Below are positions 9,787 through 18,314 of a stretch of 64,000 nt of DNA, in pieces. The stretch comes from Apostichopus japonicus (lineage: Eukaryota; Echinodermata; Holothuroidea; Aspidochirotida; Stichopodidae), in contig NC_092577.1 in the NCBI RefSeq assembly GCF_037975245.1, positions 15,390,013-15,454,012 of the forward strand. The letters are read 5' to 3'. Each line of letters starts with the position of its first letter. Positions within the stretch are counted from its first letter, which is position 1. The position numbers and the translations under genes were made by a program. The notes below the pieces were generated by a model. That model was not told the DNA's origin and did not search any database. It saw only the letters and a list, made by a program, of their open reading frames with translations.

Positions 9787-12700
9787 TCAAAAACGTACAG
9801 AAGGACGACCCGCACGCAGCGAAACGAAAAACCTCTCCCCAGCACACCAGCGTCCAAAAAAGGCAGCCCCAGATAAACGGCGAAAATCGCCTTCAATCTG
9901 AAGGCGAATGTCGGACTTCACCGACTCCAGGACTGCATGCCAACTGGCAAATTTCCCCCTAAAAACCAAATTACACCTATTCCGCCAAACATGTTTTTTT
10001 ACAACAGAGCAAACAAAAATGATGCGGTGCAACACAGCTACCGAACAAACTGGAGGGTCTACCCCATATAAAATAAAGCCCTGCCCTACCGACCATGAAC
10101 GGTCTCCCGTAACACGGTCGGTCCAGGTCTGGAACCACTCCCATAAGTTTACTACAAAGTAACAATGCCAAAAAACATGAGCAGTACTCTCTAAGCTGTC
10201 ACAGCCGGTCCTAGGGCACAGTCCATCACCCAATCGCCAATGATATCTTTTTAGGTTGGTCACCAAGGCACCGTGTGCAACTCTCCATGCGAGATCACGG
10301 AGCCTGTAACCATTCAGCTTTGAATGCACCGAACGCCATACTTCGGCAGAATGACGTCCCTGGACAAAAGTTGCATTCAAGGCCTTATCCCTCAACGAAC
10401 TGTGAACGAGGGCCGGCTGTGACAGGTCAACAGGGGGCAACTCAATCAGAGCGGAGCAGATGACACGCACCACCCTGTTTGGAGTACTACTATGCGGTTC
10501 TCTGTTGCTAAACAGCGCCGGGACCCATCGACGCAGGTGCAAACCGCCCCAAAAACGTACAAAATATGAACAAGGCAACCCTGGGTCAGTTACCGCTACA
10601 AACAACTGCTTAAATAACAAAAAGGTCAATTTACTTCCCAGATGAACCACCCCTAGTCCCCCCTTCTCCAGTTTTTGGTACAATACCGCCCTCTTGACAA
10701 GCTCTGTACCCCCAGACCATATGAATGAAAAAATCGCCCTCTCCAACCGTACCAGGACGCGACGCGGAATAGGGTACACCGCGCCCGGGTACCACAAGAT
10801 GGGCGAAACGAAACGATTAATAACAGTGACTTTCCCCAAGATCGAAAGCCAGCGGGTGCCAAAGGTTTCGAGTCTGCTCTGAAATACCTCAGCCCTCTCG
10901 TTCCAGGTGACATCACAAGGTGCATCGTAGCCGAACCATATACCATTAATTTTGATATTCTGATCCGACCACGACGCACCGAATGGTAAGTCTCTGTATC
11001 TCCAGCTACCAAGACGAAGGCCCTTTGTCTTTTCTGGATTCAACTTCGCCCCGGTAGCTCTCTCAAAAATAGATAGATCCTGCGAGAGTGCGCGAAAGGA
11101 GCCGAGACTCGAAACAATACATGTCACGTCATCTGCATATTGAGCGCATTTCACTTTGGCACCCCCTGGCACAACGAATGGAACAAGTTTGGAGTCCCTT
11201 TCCAAAAGACGAGAGAGGGACTCGCTAAACAAAACATAAAGTAATGGAGACAGAGGGCACCCCTGGCGCACCCCCCTCTCTACGTTAAAAACCTCCGAAC
11301 AAAACCCATTTACGATAACAGAACTGAAACTTTGTTCATACAAAACAGAAATCCATTTACGAAAATTTGGGTGCAACTGAAACGTCTCCAATACATTCAT
11401 TAAAAAACCGCGATCCACCATGTCAAAGGCCTTCTGCTGGTCCAGAGACACCAATGCACATGGCAGATCACGCTCAATAACAAAGTCGGTCAAGTCGCGC
11501 ATCAACCACAAGTTCTGCTGGATGCAATGACCCTTCACTGCACAAGTCTGGAGATCACCAACAAGATGCGGCATAGCCAGTGCAAGGCGGTTGCACAAAG
11601 CCTTAGCCAGCAACTTGTAGTCCACATTTAGCAAGGTGATCGGACGCTTGTTATGGGGATCCAAGGGGTCCCCAGACTTTGGCAGCAAAGTAATCATGCC
11701 CAGACGTTGACTTTGGTTTAACAGTCCGTTTTGGAAGGCGTCCTCGAAGACGGCTCTGATGTCGGGTCCTATTGTTGCCCAGAAGGTTCGGTAGAACTCC
11801 CTCGGAAGCCCGTCCGAACCCGGGGACTTGCCATTCTTCATCTTCGAAAGCGCCTTCCAAAGCTCAACAGTGGTTATTCCGCCCCCCAAAATATCATTGA
11901 CATCGTGGGGAACGGTTTTTGAGATTCCCCTCAATAAATCAGACTGTGCCGACAAGTCGACATTGCCACGCGTAAACAAACTCGAATAATACTCTTTATA
12001 TACGCGGACAATGCCGTGAGGGTCACTGACCACGGTCCCATCGGTAGCGCGCACAGACGGGACGCGTCTGTCACCCGCCGATGAGCTAACGGACTGGTAA
12101 AACCTCAGTGAAGGGCGCTCCTCGGCTTCCACCGCTTCGACACGGGCCCTGACGCGGGCGCCGTGGTACTTTTCATCGAGATACGTCTGCAAAGCGATGA
12201 CTGCCGAAGGGTCGCCAAACTTCACCTCCGCGCACAGCTTCGAGAATTTTTCTCTTCGACGCCGTGCGCGGGTCACGCAATACTGAATTGCGTAGCGTTT
12301 GATGCGCAACTTGATATTATCCCACCACTGGGATGTAGAAGCAAAGGCCGGCTTCAATGTTTGCCATCCTTTGTACCTGGTCTCGAAACCTTGGCGGAAT
12401 TCTGCCTCGCCAAGAATCCGACAGTTAAGCTTCCATAGGCCCCGCCCGATCGGGAAAATGGAAGGCAAAACAAAACGTGCTACCACAGTGTCATGGTCAG
12501 AGAGCGGACAGCTGAGCGTCTCGCAACCCGAAAATTTAAAACTTACGGGCGCATACACTCGATCTATCCTGGAGGCATCTTCTCCGTTAGGCCTCACCCA
12601 CGTATACACCGTACTACACGGGTGTATACGCCTCCAGACATCGGCTAAAAGGTGTGCGGAAGTGAATCTGTCCAATTCTGTGATCCCAGCGTCGGGACTA

Positions 12701-13179
12701 GCAGACACAGAAGCCCCGAGTCTGTCAAGACCCGAGTCTGGGACACAGTTAAAGTCTCCGACCATGACACATGGAGCACTACCAGGAACAAAGGAAGGCA
12801 GTGTGTTAAAAAAATCTCGTCTAGCAGAAGGCCGATTGGGAGCATACACATTGCAAAGGGAGATATTACCCTGTGGATACTTGAAAAGAATGCAAACCAA
12901 TCGGCCCTCGTGATCCGTCTCCACCCTAGTGGCACAACCCGCCTGACGAGGTGACAGGAGGATGACAGTGCCACAGGATGAAGACGAACCAAACGAAGCA
13001 TGCAGCCCACCACCCCACTCATAGGCCCATAGAGGGACATCTTCTTCCAAAATATGTGTTTCTTGTAGGCAAACGCAGTCGACTTCCATTGAAATACAAT
13101 ATTGGAAAATGCGACTGCGCTTGCGATGATCCCTCATGCCATTCACGTTCAAAGTGGCAACTGAAAATGTATGGGCCAT
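9787..13179 (-). CDS. LINE ORF2: APE endonuclease / reverse transcriptase
   Basis: An uninterrupted frame of 1130 residues. The N-terminus is an apurinic-type endonuclease: TLNVNGMR (residues 9-16), LQETH (38-42, catalytic Glu), VYAPN (111-115), GDFN (141-144), SRIDRVY (204-210) and SDHD (227-230). Reverse transcriptase follows at about 450-720: PGSDGLPREF, KRPITLLNVDYK, catalytic Asp in SLDQQKAFD (580), RGVRQGCPLSP and the YADD box (681-684). A Cys/His segment CPRTGC...H....C lies near the C-terminus. The protein nicks target DNA and primes cDNA synthesis on the element RNA (target-primed reverse transcription). It starts 20 nt after the ORF1 stop, so coupled translation or reinitiation is likely. 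All catalytic motifs are present. Confidence 0.97.
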   Translation of the reverse strand: MAHTFSVATLNVNGMRDHRKRSRIFQYCISMEVDCVCLQETHILEEDVPLWAYEWGGGLHASFGSSSSCGTVILLSPRQAGCATRVETDHEGRLVCILFKYPQGNISLCNVYAPNRPSARRDFFNTLPSFVPGSAPCVMVGDFNCVPDSGLDRLGASVSASPDAGITELDRFTSAHLLADVWRRIHPCSTVYTWVRPNGEDASRIDRVYAPVSFKFSGCETLSCPLSDHDTVVARFVLPSIFPIGRGLWKLNCRILGEAEFRQGFETRYKGWQTLKPAFASTSQWWDNIKLRIKRYAIQYCVTRARRRREKFSKLCAEVKFGDPSAVIALQTYLDEKYHGARVRARVEAVEAEERPSLRFYQSVSSSAGDRRVPSVRATDGTVVSDPHGIVRVYKEYYSSLFTRGNVDLSAQSDLLRGISKTVPHDVNDILGGGITTVELWKALSKMKNGKSPGSDGLPREFYRTFWATIGPDIRAVFEDAFQNGLLNQSQRLGMITLLPKSGDPLDPHNKRPITLLNVDYKLLAKALCNRLALAMPHLVGDLQTCAVKGHCIQQNLWLMRDLTDFVIERDLPCALVSLDQQKAFDMVDRGFLMNVLETFQLHPNFRKWISVLYEQSFSSVIVNGFCSEVFNVERGVRQGCPLSPLLYVLFSESLSRLLERDSKLVPFVVPGGAKVKCAQYADDVTCIVSSLGSFRALSQDLSIFERATGAKLNPEKTKGLRLGSWRYRDLPFGASWSDQNIKINGIWFGYDAPCDVTWNERAEVFQSRLETFGTRWLSILGKVTVINRFVSPILWYPGAVYPIPRRVLVRLERAIFSFIWSGGTELVKRAVLYQKLEKGGLGVVHLGSKLTFLLFKQLFVAVTDPGLPCSYFVRFWGGLHLRRWVPALFSNREPHSSTPNRVVRVICSALIELPPVDLSQPALVHSSLRDKALNATFVQGRHSAEVWRSVHSKLNGYRLRDLAWRVAHGALVTNLKRYHWRLGDGLCPRTGCDSLESTAHVFWHCYFVVNLWEWFQTWTDRVTGDRSWSVGQGFILYGVDPPVCSVAVLHRIIFVCSVVKKHVWRNRCNLVFRGKFASWHAVLESVKSDIRLQIEGDFRRLSGAAFFGRWCAGERFFVSLRAGRPSVRF

Positions 13180-13198
13180 GAGAGGGCAATGGGCAAAA

Positions 13199-14374
13199 CT
13201 ACGCCGACGTCGATTCTGTAAGCTTCAAGCGCGCTCTAGACGACATATCGTCGTCGGAATCGTCACTTGAGGCCGACCTTTTCAGTGATGGTTCCCCCAT
13301 CTCGTCGTACCAGCTCGTCCCAGTGGCACGTTTCGGCTCGACGATCACCGAGCCTCCGGAGTCGCTGTCATACATAGCCTCCGGAGACCGGACGACCGAG
13401 TCGTCGTCAGACAGAGTCTCCGGATCTGGCGATACCGGCGGCGGACTGGGGACGGAACTGGACGGGTTGATGAGGGAAGCTGGTGGAGACCCCGTGTCCG
13501 CTTCGCTGTGTGGTGGAGACGGTGTTGGCACGGGGTTCATGGGGGAAGCTGGTGTAGACTTTCTCGGTGCGGGCACGGGGTTGGGGTCTGCAACTACGGG
13601 GGAGGGTGAAGGAGGTGCGGAGAGTGAATCCGCACCCGTTTCCCCCTCCTTGCGTGGAGCTTCCTCCGGGGCAGTAGGTGCGCCAGAACTTGGCGCCTTT
13701 GCTTGACCCCCACTCTTTGTCATAAAGACATAAGAGGAGGGACAAGCGCGAAAGACATGTCCCTCCTTCCCACAGAGTGAGCACACGACTTCGCTTGGGC
13801 AAGCAGAGGTATCATGCCCAAGACGAAGGCAGCGCCCACACTTTTTATTTGGGCAGCCCTTGGCTTCGTGCCCGGTCTCCCCACACCTGAAGCAGGTACG
13901 GGGCTGACCGGGGTAACGCACGTGAGCTTTATGCCCGGCAATAAAAAGGAAGGAGGGAATGTCCTGCTTGAGGTCGATCCGAACCTGTCGGTGCCCGTTG
14001 AACACCCCAGGGGCCTGTGCGTAGGAGCACATTTTAATAGCCTTGACAGCCCCGAACCGACCTAAAACAGTTGCGACAAGTTCTTGACGCACCTCTAATC
14101 CTACGTGGATGACAGTTACCCATACGGAACGTTCGTATGGAGTAACTGTCAAACCGTCAACCCCACTCAGCAACGTGACACCCTTCTGCCGGGTCACGTC
14201 ACTGGTAAAACGTAGATCATACGTATTACGACCCTGGAGAGCTTGTAGAGCATCAACCTCTCCAGGCACAACAACACCCTTACTTTTTAAAATACTAAAA
14301 ACTTGCACCGGTGGAACCGCTTGTTCACCGGTGAAGGTCAACTTAACAATTTTCGAATCACGGCGCGATGCCAT
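13199..14374 (-). CDS. LINE ORF1: CCHC zinc-knuckle RNA-binding protein
   Basis: The frame is open from 14416, but the likely start is the ATG at 14374 (MASRRDSK; ATCATGG context), 14 codons in. That gives about 391 residues. An N-terminal domain of about 150 residues (possibly RRM-like, not confirmed) precedes three CX2CX4HX4C knuckles: CFRCGETGHEAKGC, CGRCLRLGHDTSAC and CSLCGKEGHVFRAC, at about 161-211 counted from the chosen start. A Pro/Ser-rich linker and an acidic Ser-rich tail (SSDDSDDDMSS) follow. ORF1 proteins of this kind coat the element RNA and act as nucleic-acid chaperones. No break was found. Confidence 0.94.
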   Translation of the reverse strand: MASRRDSKIVKLTFTGEQAVPPVQVFSILKSKGVVVPGEVDALQALQGRNTYDLRFTSDVTRQKGVTLLSGVDGLTVTPYERSVWVTVIHVGLEVRQELVATVLGRFGAVKAIKMCSYAQAPGVFNGHRQVRIDLKQDIPSFLFIAGHKAHVRYPGQPRTCFRCGETGHEAKGCPNKKCGRCLRLGHDTSACPSEVVCSLCGKEGHVFRACPSSYVFMTKSGGQAKAPSSGAPTAPEEAPRKEGETGADSLSAPPSPSPVVADPNPVPAPRKSTPASPMNPVPTPSPPHSEADTGSPPASLINPSSSVPSPPPVSPDPETLSDDDSVVRSPEAMYDSDSGGSVIVEPKRATGTSWYDEMGEPSLKRSASSDDSDDDMSSRARLKLTESTSA

Positions 14375-14598
14375 GATACCGAAGGTGGCCAGGCCACAGA
14401 GGAGTAACAAAAACAAACTATAAAGACAGGTTTAAACTTAAAACGATATACGATAACTATATACGACAAACGCACACACCCGCCTGGCGGGAAGTATAGC
14501 ACAGTACAGTACAGTAAGGTAAGGTAAGAAAATAGCTGTATCAGATGGAGAGCGAGAGCGAAACACGTCTGCACTCCACGAAAGCCAACTTTCGTTTT
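14375..14598 (-). promoter_or_regulatory. LINE 5' UTR / internal promoter region
   Basis: About 220 nt between the inferred 5' end and ORF1. It contains a perfect palindrome, CCCGCC-T-GGCGGG, at 14479-14491, and short TTACC/TACTG microrepeats. LINE 5' UTRs normally hold the internal Pol II promoter. Nothing here proves promoter activity. Confidence 0.5.
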
Positions 14599-14608
14599 GT
14601 CTACACGT
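14599..14608. repeat. LINE target-site duplication, right copy
   Basis: GTCTACACGT, identical to 9605-9614, directly abuts the 5' end of the LINE. Confidence 0.85.
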
Positions 14609-14941
14609 TTTGACAAAACTTGCAGTCAATTCGTATAGGCCATTTATTAGATTTTGGTTAAAACATTTGCTACCAAATTGAAATGGAAGCAAACTTGATT
14701 GTTTGACCAATGGAGATGGGAATTAAATACCAATGCACACATGTGATGCATTTACATTATGAATGATTCAAATTTTGGCATAGAAATTTTTTTGTGAAGA
14801 AAACAAAAAAATTATTCCTCAGTGTGCACCTAGGCTATCATATCACACCTGTATGCTTCAAGTCTATTCTTGGTACAAAATTTGAAAACTTCATATGTCA
14901 ATATTCGAGAACAAAACATTAGATTTGAATGTAAGTTTTAC

Positions 14942-15052
14942 CCGACTGTTCAGATTATAGTACTCCTCGATATAAATTTTGTCTTCTTCAACCGATGACT
15001 CTGATGGTGTAATGCCATCCAAAAATGAAACTTCTGGTTCTGAAACACTTGT
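14942..15052 (-). CDS. Internal exon of the BEN-domain gene (acidic)
   Basis: On the minus strand a CTTACAG acceptor and a GTAAAA donor bound exactly 37 codons without a stop, from TSVSEPEVSFLDG to IYIEEYYNLNSR. The composition is acidic and Ser-rich. Position and strand put it upstream of the BEN exon at 9135-9371, with the LINE inserted in the intron between them. Membership in the same transcript is inferred. Confidence 0.6.
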
Positions 15053-15420
15053 CTGTAAGAAAAAGTATGAACAACTTTTGTTATAAGCAACCTCAGGCCT
15101 AGAGGGGAGATGATGGATGGCTGTGGAGTGTCATTCTTCCCTTTAAATGAGGGACTATTATTCAAAGAGTTCTATCAATTGTTCTGATTCAAGCCCTTGC
15201 AGCATATAAAAACAAAAAGCAAAAAGAGAAACAAAGCAAAGATGGTACAATTTATATGGTATATCAACATCACTTCCCCAACCATATACTACTTTAAAGA
15301 TGAACGATAATGACATTTTATATTACTCTCTGTACAGTGGTTTATATTTGAACTTTCCTTTAAACTGGGACGTTGACTTTCAAACACAAACCGTTTCTTT
15401 CTGCTGATTAAAGAAATGAA

Positions 15421-15770
15421 TTGGTCGATGGAAATTCTGCGTCTTGGGATGGCCATGAAGGTGGAGTTGGTCCTCTCGGTGAAGGTGACTCTGGTGGTGG
15501 TGGTGGTGGTGGAGGCCCTTGTTGTGTGGTGAGTGGTGTTAAGTTGGTCACTGGTTGTGCTGGTGTTATTTCTGTTGATGGTTGAGGTGTTTGAGGTTCA
15601 AGGATAGGTGCAGGCGTTGGCCCATATGATGATAATGGGTCTCTGAACCAGGAAATTCGAAAGATGATTTCAACCTTTGCTCAATCATTGTCTTGAAGAT
15701 TTTCTTTTAAGCACATGCTTTTGCATGAATGCTTGTCAATGGTGCTTCACAATTCTGCTTCTTTGAGGCT
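15421..15770 (-). CDS. Pro-rich exon region of the BEN gene
   Basis: A TTTCCAG acceptor near 15771 opens minus-strand coding. One frame reads MIEQRLKSSFEFPGSET and a second, shifted frame reads SSYGPTPAPILEPQTPQPST, a GPPPPPPPPESPSP run and PTPPSWPSQDAEFPS. A frame change near 15645 is needed to join them. The GTG/CAC-type microsatellite encodes the polyproline stretch. Low-complexity linkers are usual in BEN proteins. The exact exon borders are uncertain. Confidence 0.45.
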
Positions 15771-16159
15771 GGAAAGAAAAAATCAATAATTTTAGAGTTC
15801 AGGGCACAAATGGTGTCTATGTAACCACTCCTTTTGCAAATTTTCCCCTATATATTTCCTTTACAGTTAAGCTGTCACTTTTGAGTAGCGCTACAAATAC
15901 ACCATCCATCAAATGTAGTGGTACTTAAATGACTGTCCCTTATCCTAAAACATGTACCAAACACACTCTGTGTCATTGGAAAAGTAAATTAGTGCACATT
16001 TCACTTTCATGTCTTAAAAATGTCTCTCTCTTAACACCACCCCCCCCCCCCCTTAATTTCAGATGGATTTGGAACAATGTGAGGGCATATTGCTCATCAG
16101 GTATAAGGCATAGTCAGGTGTAAGGTATAATAAATGCAAAATGGTTCAAATTAGATTAC

Positions 16160-16350
16160 CTTTGACTTTTCCTTTTGTCCACCACCTTATCTAGATTTCC
16201 TTCATCTCCATCAGGGCTGTCTCTCACAGTTAATTGCTGCAGCTATAAGTTTGGCAGTTTTCTTCCTCTTCCTACCTTTGGATGAAACATCTTCATAAGC
16301 AGTTTCTTCTGCACATCTTGTGCTGCTTTTAATGTTTCTTTGTCATCTAA
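16160..16350 (-). CDS. Upstream exon of the BEN gene (basic, degenerate)
   Basis: Minus-strand segment after a TTTTTAG acceptor, opening DDKETLKAAQDVQKK. In another frame it reads CAEETAYEDVSSKGRKRKKTAKLIAAAIN, and it ends near KRKSQR before a GTAATC donor. A frame shift is needed to use both. The basic RKRKK stretch resembles a nuclear localisation signal. Attribution to the BEN gene rests on strand and proximity only. Confidence 0.35.
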
Positions 16351-16550
16351 AAACAATATAAACAGTCAAATCAATGCAGTGTATTTAATGGTTCCTTGCT
16401 GAAATTATTGGTTGACAAAACTTGATGTTTTTAACCAGAAAGTCAAATAACTTAGTGATTCCTAGCCGATGAATATGAAAGGGAACTTTGAATTTTCCAA
16501 CATCTCATATTTGCTGACCAGAAATAAGCAGAAGGACACGGGTCTTAAAA

Positions 16551-16672
16551 TTACTTCGCTCTTCGCTTACCTGTCTCCCCACAGCCTTAGCACACTCATT
16601 CTACCGCGCCTAGAATGTCCTGGTAACCTTTTAACACTGTGCACCCTCTGTTACCGCCCTTTCTTCTCATTC
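16551..16672 (+). repeat. DIRS-like left inverted terminal repeat
   Basis: CACACTCATTCTACCGCGCC and neighbouring blocks (CTGGTAACCTTTTAACACTG) occur as reverse complement at about 50492-50610. Inverted, non-identical termini plus an internal complementary region are the hallmark of DIRS1-type retroelements. Confidence 0.85.
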
Positions 16673-17055
16673 TACCAACCAAAGCGTCTACCTCGTAAAT
16701 TTTCGAGCGGATTTTTTTCCACCGAATTTCGTCCACTTTTGGTTTCTAGGATCGGAAATGTTTTCCCATCCACTGTTCTTGGAAGTATTTGAAGACTTTG
16801 CAGCCCGATAAGTATCCTTTTCTTATTCTTAGAGAGGTTTTTAGGGCTGTTTCTCGGGAGCGGCGTTCGCTCCGTTTTTCTGTGCAGAACACTACAACTA
16901 GTAGCAGTTCTGCGAATTGTTTACCATAGTTACGCTAGTTCCTGACTTTTTGGGCTACACATGCTATTGCGTTAGTTTTCCCTCACCCGTTGTTTAGTTG
17001 TTAACTATTCTTCTTCTCTTGTATTTTCGTGGCCTTATACTTTAAATATATATTT

Positions 17056-17197
17056 TTATTTACTTGCCCCTTCCATTTCCCAGGCTCGTTCCTGGTTTTT
17101 CCCCACTTTTGGGGGCTGGCCTTAGGCCTATTCTGTTACCTTGTAAGCCGCGGGCCTCTAGCCGAGGCACGGTGTTAAGGTAATATTGCATTGACTT
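17056..17197 (+). repeat. 142-bp direct repeat, copy 1
   Basis: Nearly identical to 44103-44241: TTATTTACTTGCCCCTTCC at the start, GTAAGCCGCGGGCCTCTAGC inside, ATATTGCATTGACTT at the end. The two copies bracket the DIRS A/giant-element insertion. Confidence 0.85.
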
Positions 17198-17199
17198 AT

Positions 17200-17814
17200 T
17201 TACTTCGTTCCCCACTTACCTGTCTCCCCACAACCTAAGCACCGCATTCTACCGTGTCTAGTATGCCCTGGTAATCTTTTAACACTGACCCTAGTGACCT
17301 CCTTCGTTTTTCTACCACCAAAGTGTCTCATAGTGTTTTCGGATTGGGAAAAATTTTCGCCGAAATTCGCCCGGATACCTTGGATTATTATACCTAAAAG
17401 TTTCCTATCAGGAGTTGTAGACTTCCAACATGTTTTCCAGCCTGATAAGTATCCTTTTCTTGTAGGGAAGGGTGTTTTGGGGGGCTGTTTTTAATGTACA
17501 CTCTCGCCCATGCGTTCGTTTTTTAGCGTAACGTTCTTTTCACAGGTAGTAGTTCTGCGAGACTACTTCGTTCGTTTGCCTTTTTCCGCCTTGTTTACGC
17601 GGATAGGCATGTGTTTTCTTATGTACATGTTTTTCAGCTTTCATACTTCTCATAGGATGTTTTGCTTGTTTCATGTACTTTCGTTACATTTTACGCTTTT
17701 AGTGTGGGTTTTCACTTTTGTAGCGTAGTTTGTAACCACGTTCCGCTATATCCTACCTAGTCGGGATAGACGGTTCGTTTCGTTGTTTTGTCATGTTAAG
17801 ACGGGAGTAACCTT
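17200..17814 (+). mobile_element. DIRS-like element A, left part
   Basis: Begins with a diverged version of the DIRS left end (TTACTTCGTTCCCCACTTACCTG) and a copy of the following ITR words (ACCGTGTCTAGTATGCCCTGG). The 5' leader continues to 17820 and resumes after the giant element at 41264, where the same leader style (GCGTACCTCGTAGCCTTGTTCC, GTAAGCCGCGA) continues. Confidence 0.7.
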
Positions 17815-17820
17815 GTTCTG
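17815..17820. repeat. 6-bp target duplication of giant element, left
   Basis: GTTCTG, identical to 41264-41269, immediately outside the terminal inverted repeat. Confidence 0.85.
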
Positions 17821-18090
17821 TATGAAGTGCCATATGTGACAATATTATATACCATATATATTGATTATAACGAGTAATATATATTGGTTATGCAGTAATA
17901 TATATGACTTATGTTTGTTCTTCATATATATACGTTATGCATAACCTATATATATTTCATATCATATATATATCGCATAACATATATTGTTCGTTATAAC
18001 CTTTATATATTATATACTATTTTGTCATGTTCGGCGCGGTTATATATATATAGATTATAAAAGTGTGAGTGGCACGCGAGTGGGAGGAGC
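17821..18090 (+). repeat. Left terminal inverted repeat of giant element
   Basis: Reverse complement of 40985-41263 with small indels only. It is AT-rich with many TATATATA runs, GTTATGC boxes and the palindrome GGTTATGCATAACC-like, ending at GTGGGAGGAGC. The repeated GTTATGC/TATATA words are candidate transposase-binding sites, and the end nearest the HECT start could serve as promoter. Confidence 0.9.
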
Positions 18091-18314
18091 CGTTATGCAA
18101 ATCGCGTTCGCGAGCACCATGTGTACGATCGGTAATGTTGATAAACTTTTTCGACGGAGCGCGGGCAAAAGGACTTGTATAGTATATATACTAGTGCTTC
18201 AGTATATACCTACACTGTAATGCAATAGAAGAATAGGGCAAAAGCCACGTTATCTGTCCGCAATACACTATCGAACCTTTCAACCACTGACCTATAACAC
18301 TCAGTGCTTTCAAC

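Larger units (their letters stand above)
9615..14598 (-). mobile_element. Full-length Tx1/L1-superfamily LINE (copy 2)
   Basis: A complete ~4.98-kb non-LTR retrotransposon on the minus strand. It has a short 5' UTR, ORF1 with three CCHC knuckles, ORF2 with APE endonuclease and reverse transcriptase, a 3' UTR with a long C/G run (9758-9778) and a terminal hairpin. It is flanked by a 10-bp duplication (GTCTACACGT). Both ORFs are uninterrupted, so it may be mobilisation-competent. It sits in an intron of the BEN gene, in the same orientation as that gene. Two truncated copies occur at 2225-3029 and 63669-63977. No sequence-specific target is evident when the three flanks are compared. Assignment to the Tx1-like branch rests on the CCHC ORF1 and the reverse transcriptase motif SLDQQKAFDMVD. 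Confidence 0.93.
16551..17199 (+). mobile_element. DIRS-like element B, left terminal part
   Basis: Starts TTACTTCGCTCTTCGCTTACCTGTCTCCCC. The first ~120 bp recur inverted at the right end (about 50492-50610), and the junction of the two ends is mirrored in the internal complementary region at 49244-49341. Non-coding leader follows, including GTAAGCCGCGGGCCTCTAGCCGAGG. At 17200 it is interrupted by a second DIRS-like terminus. Confidence 0.8.

Noticed and set aside
12299-12913. Plus-strand 204-residue frame
   Set aside because: It lies antisense to the intact LINE ORF2 and has no family resemblance; a shadow frame.
13323-13706. Plus-strand Gly/Ser-rich 127-residue frame
   Set aside because: Antisense of the Pro/Ser-rich tail of LINE ORF1.
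9615-14598. LINE with a specific target (as in U2-, tRNA- or rDNA-targeting Tx1 relatives)
   Set aside because: The three insertion flanks (satellite side, BEN intron, coding region) share no common sequence beyond one or two bases.
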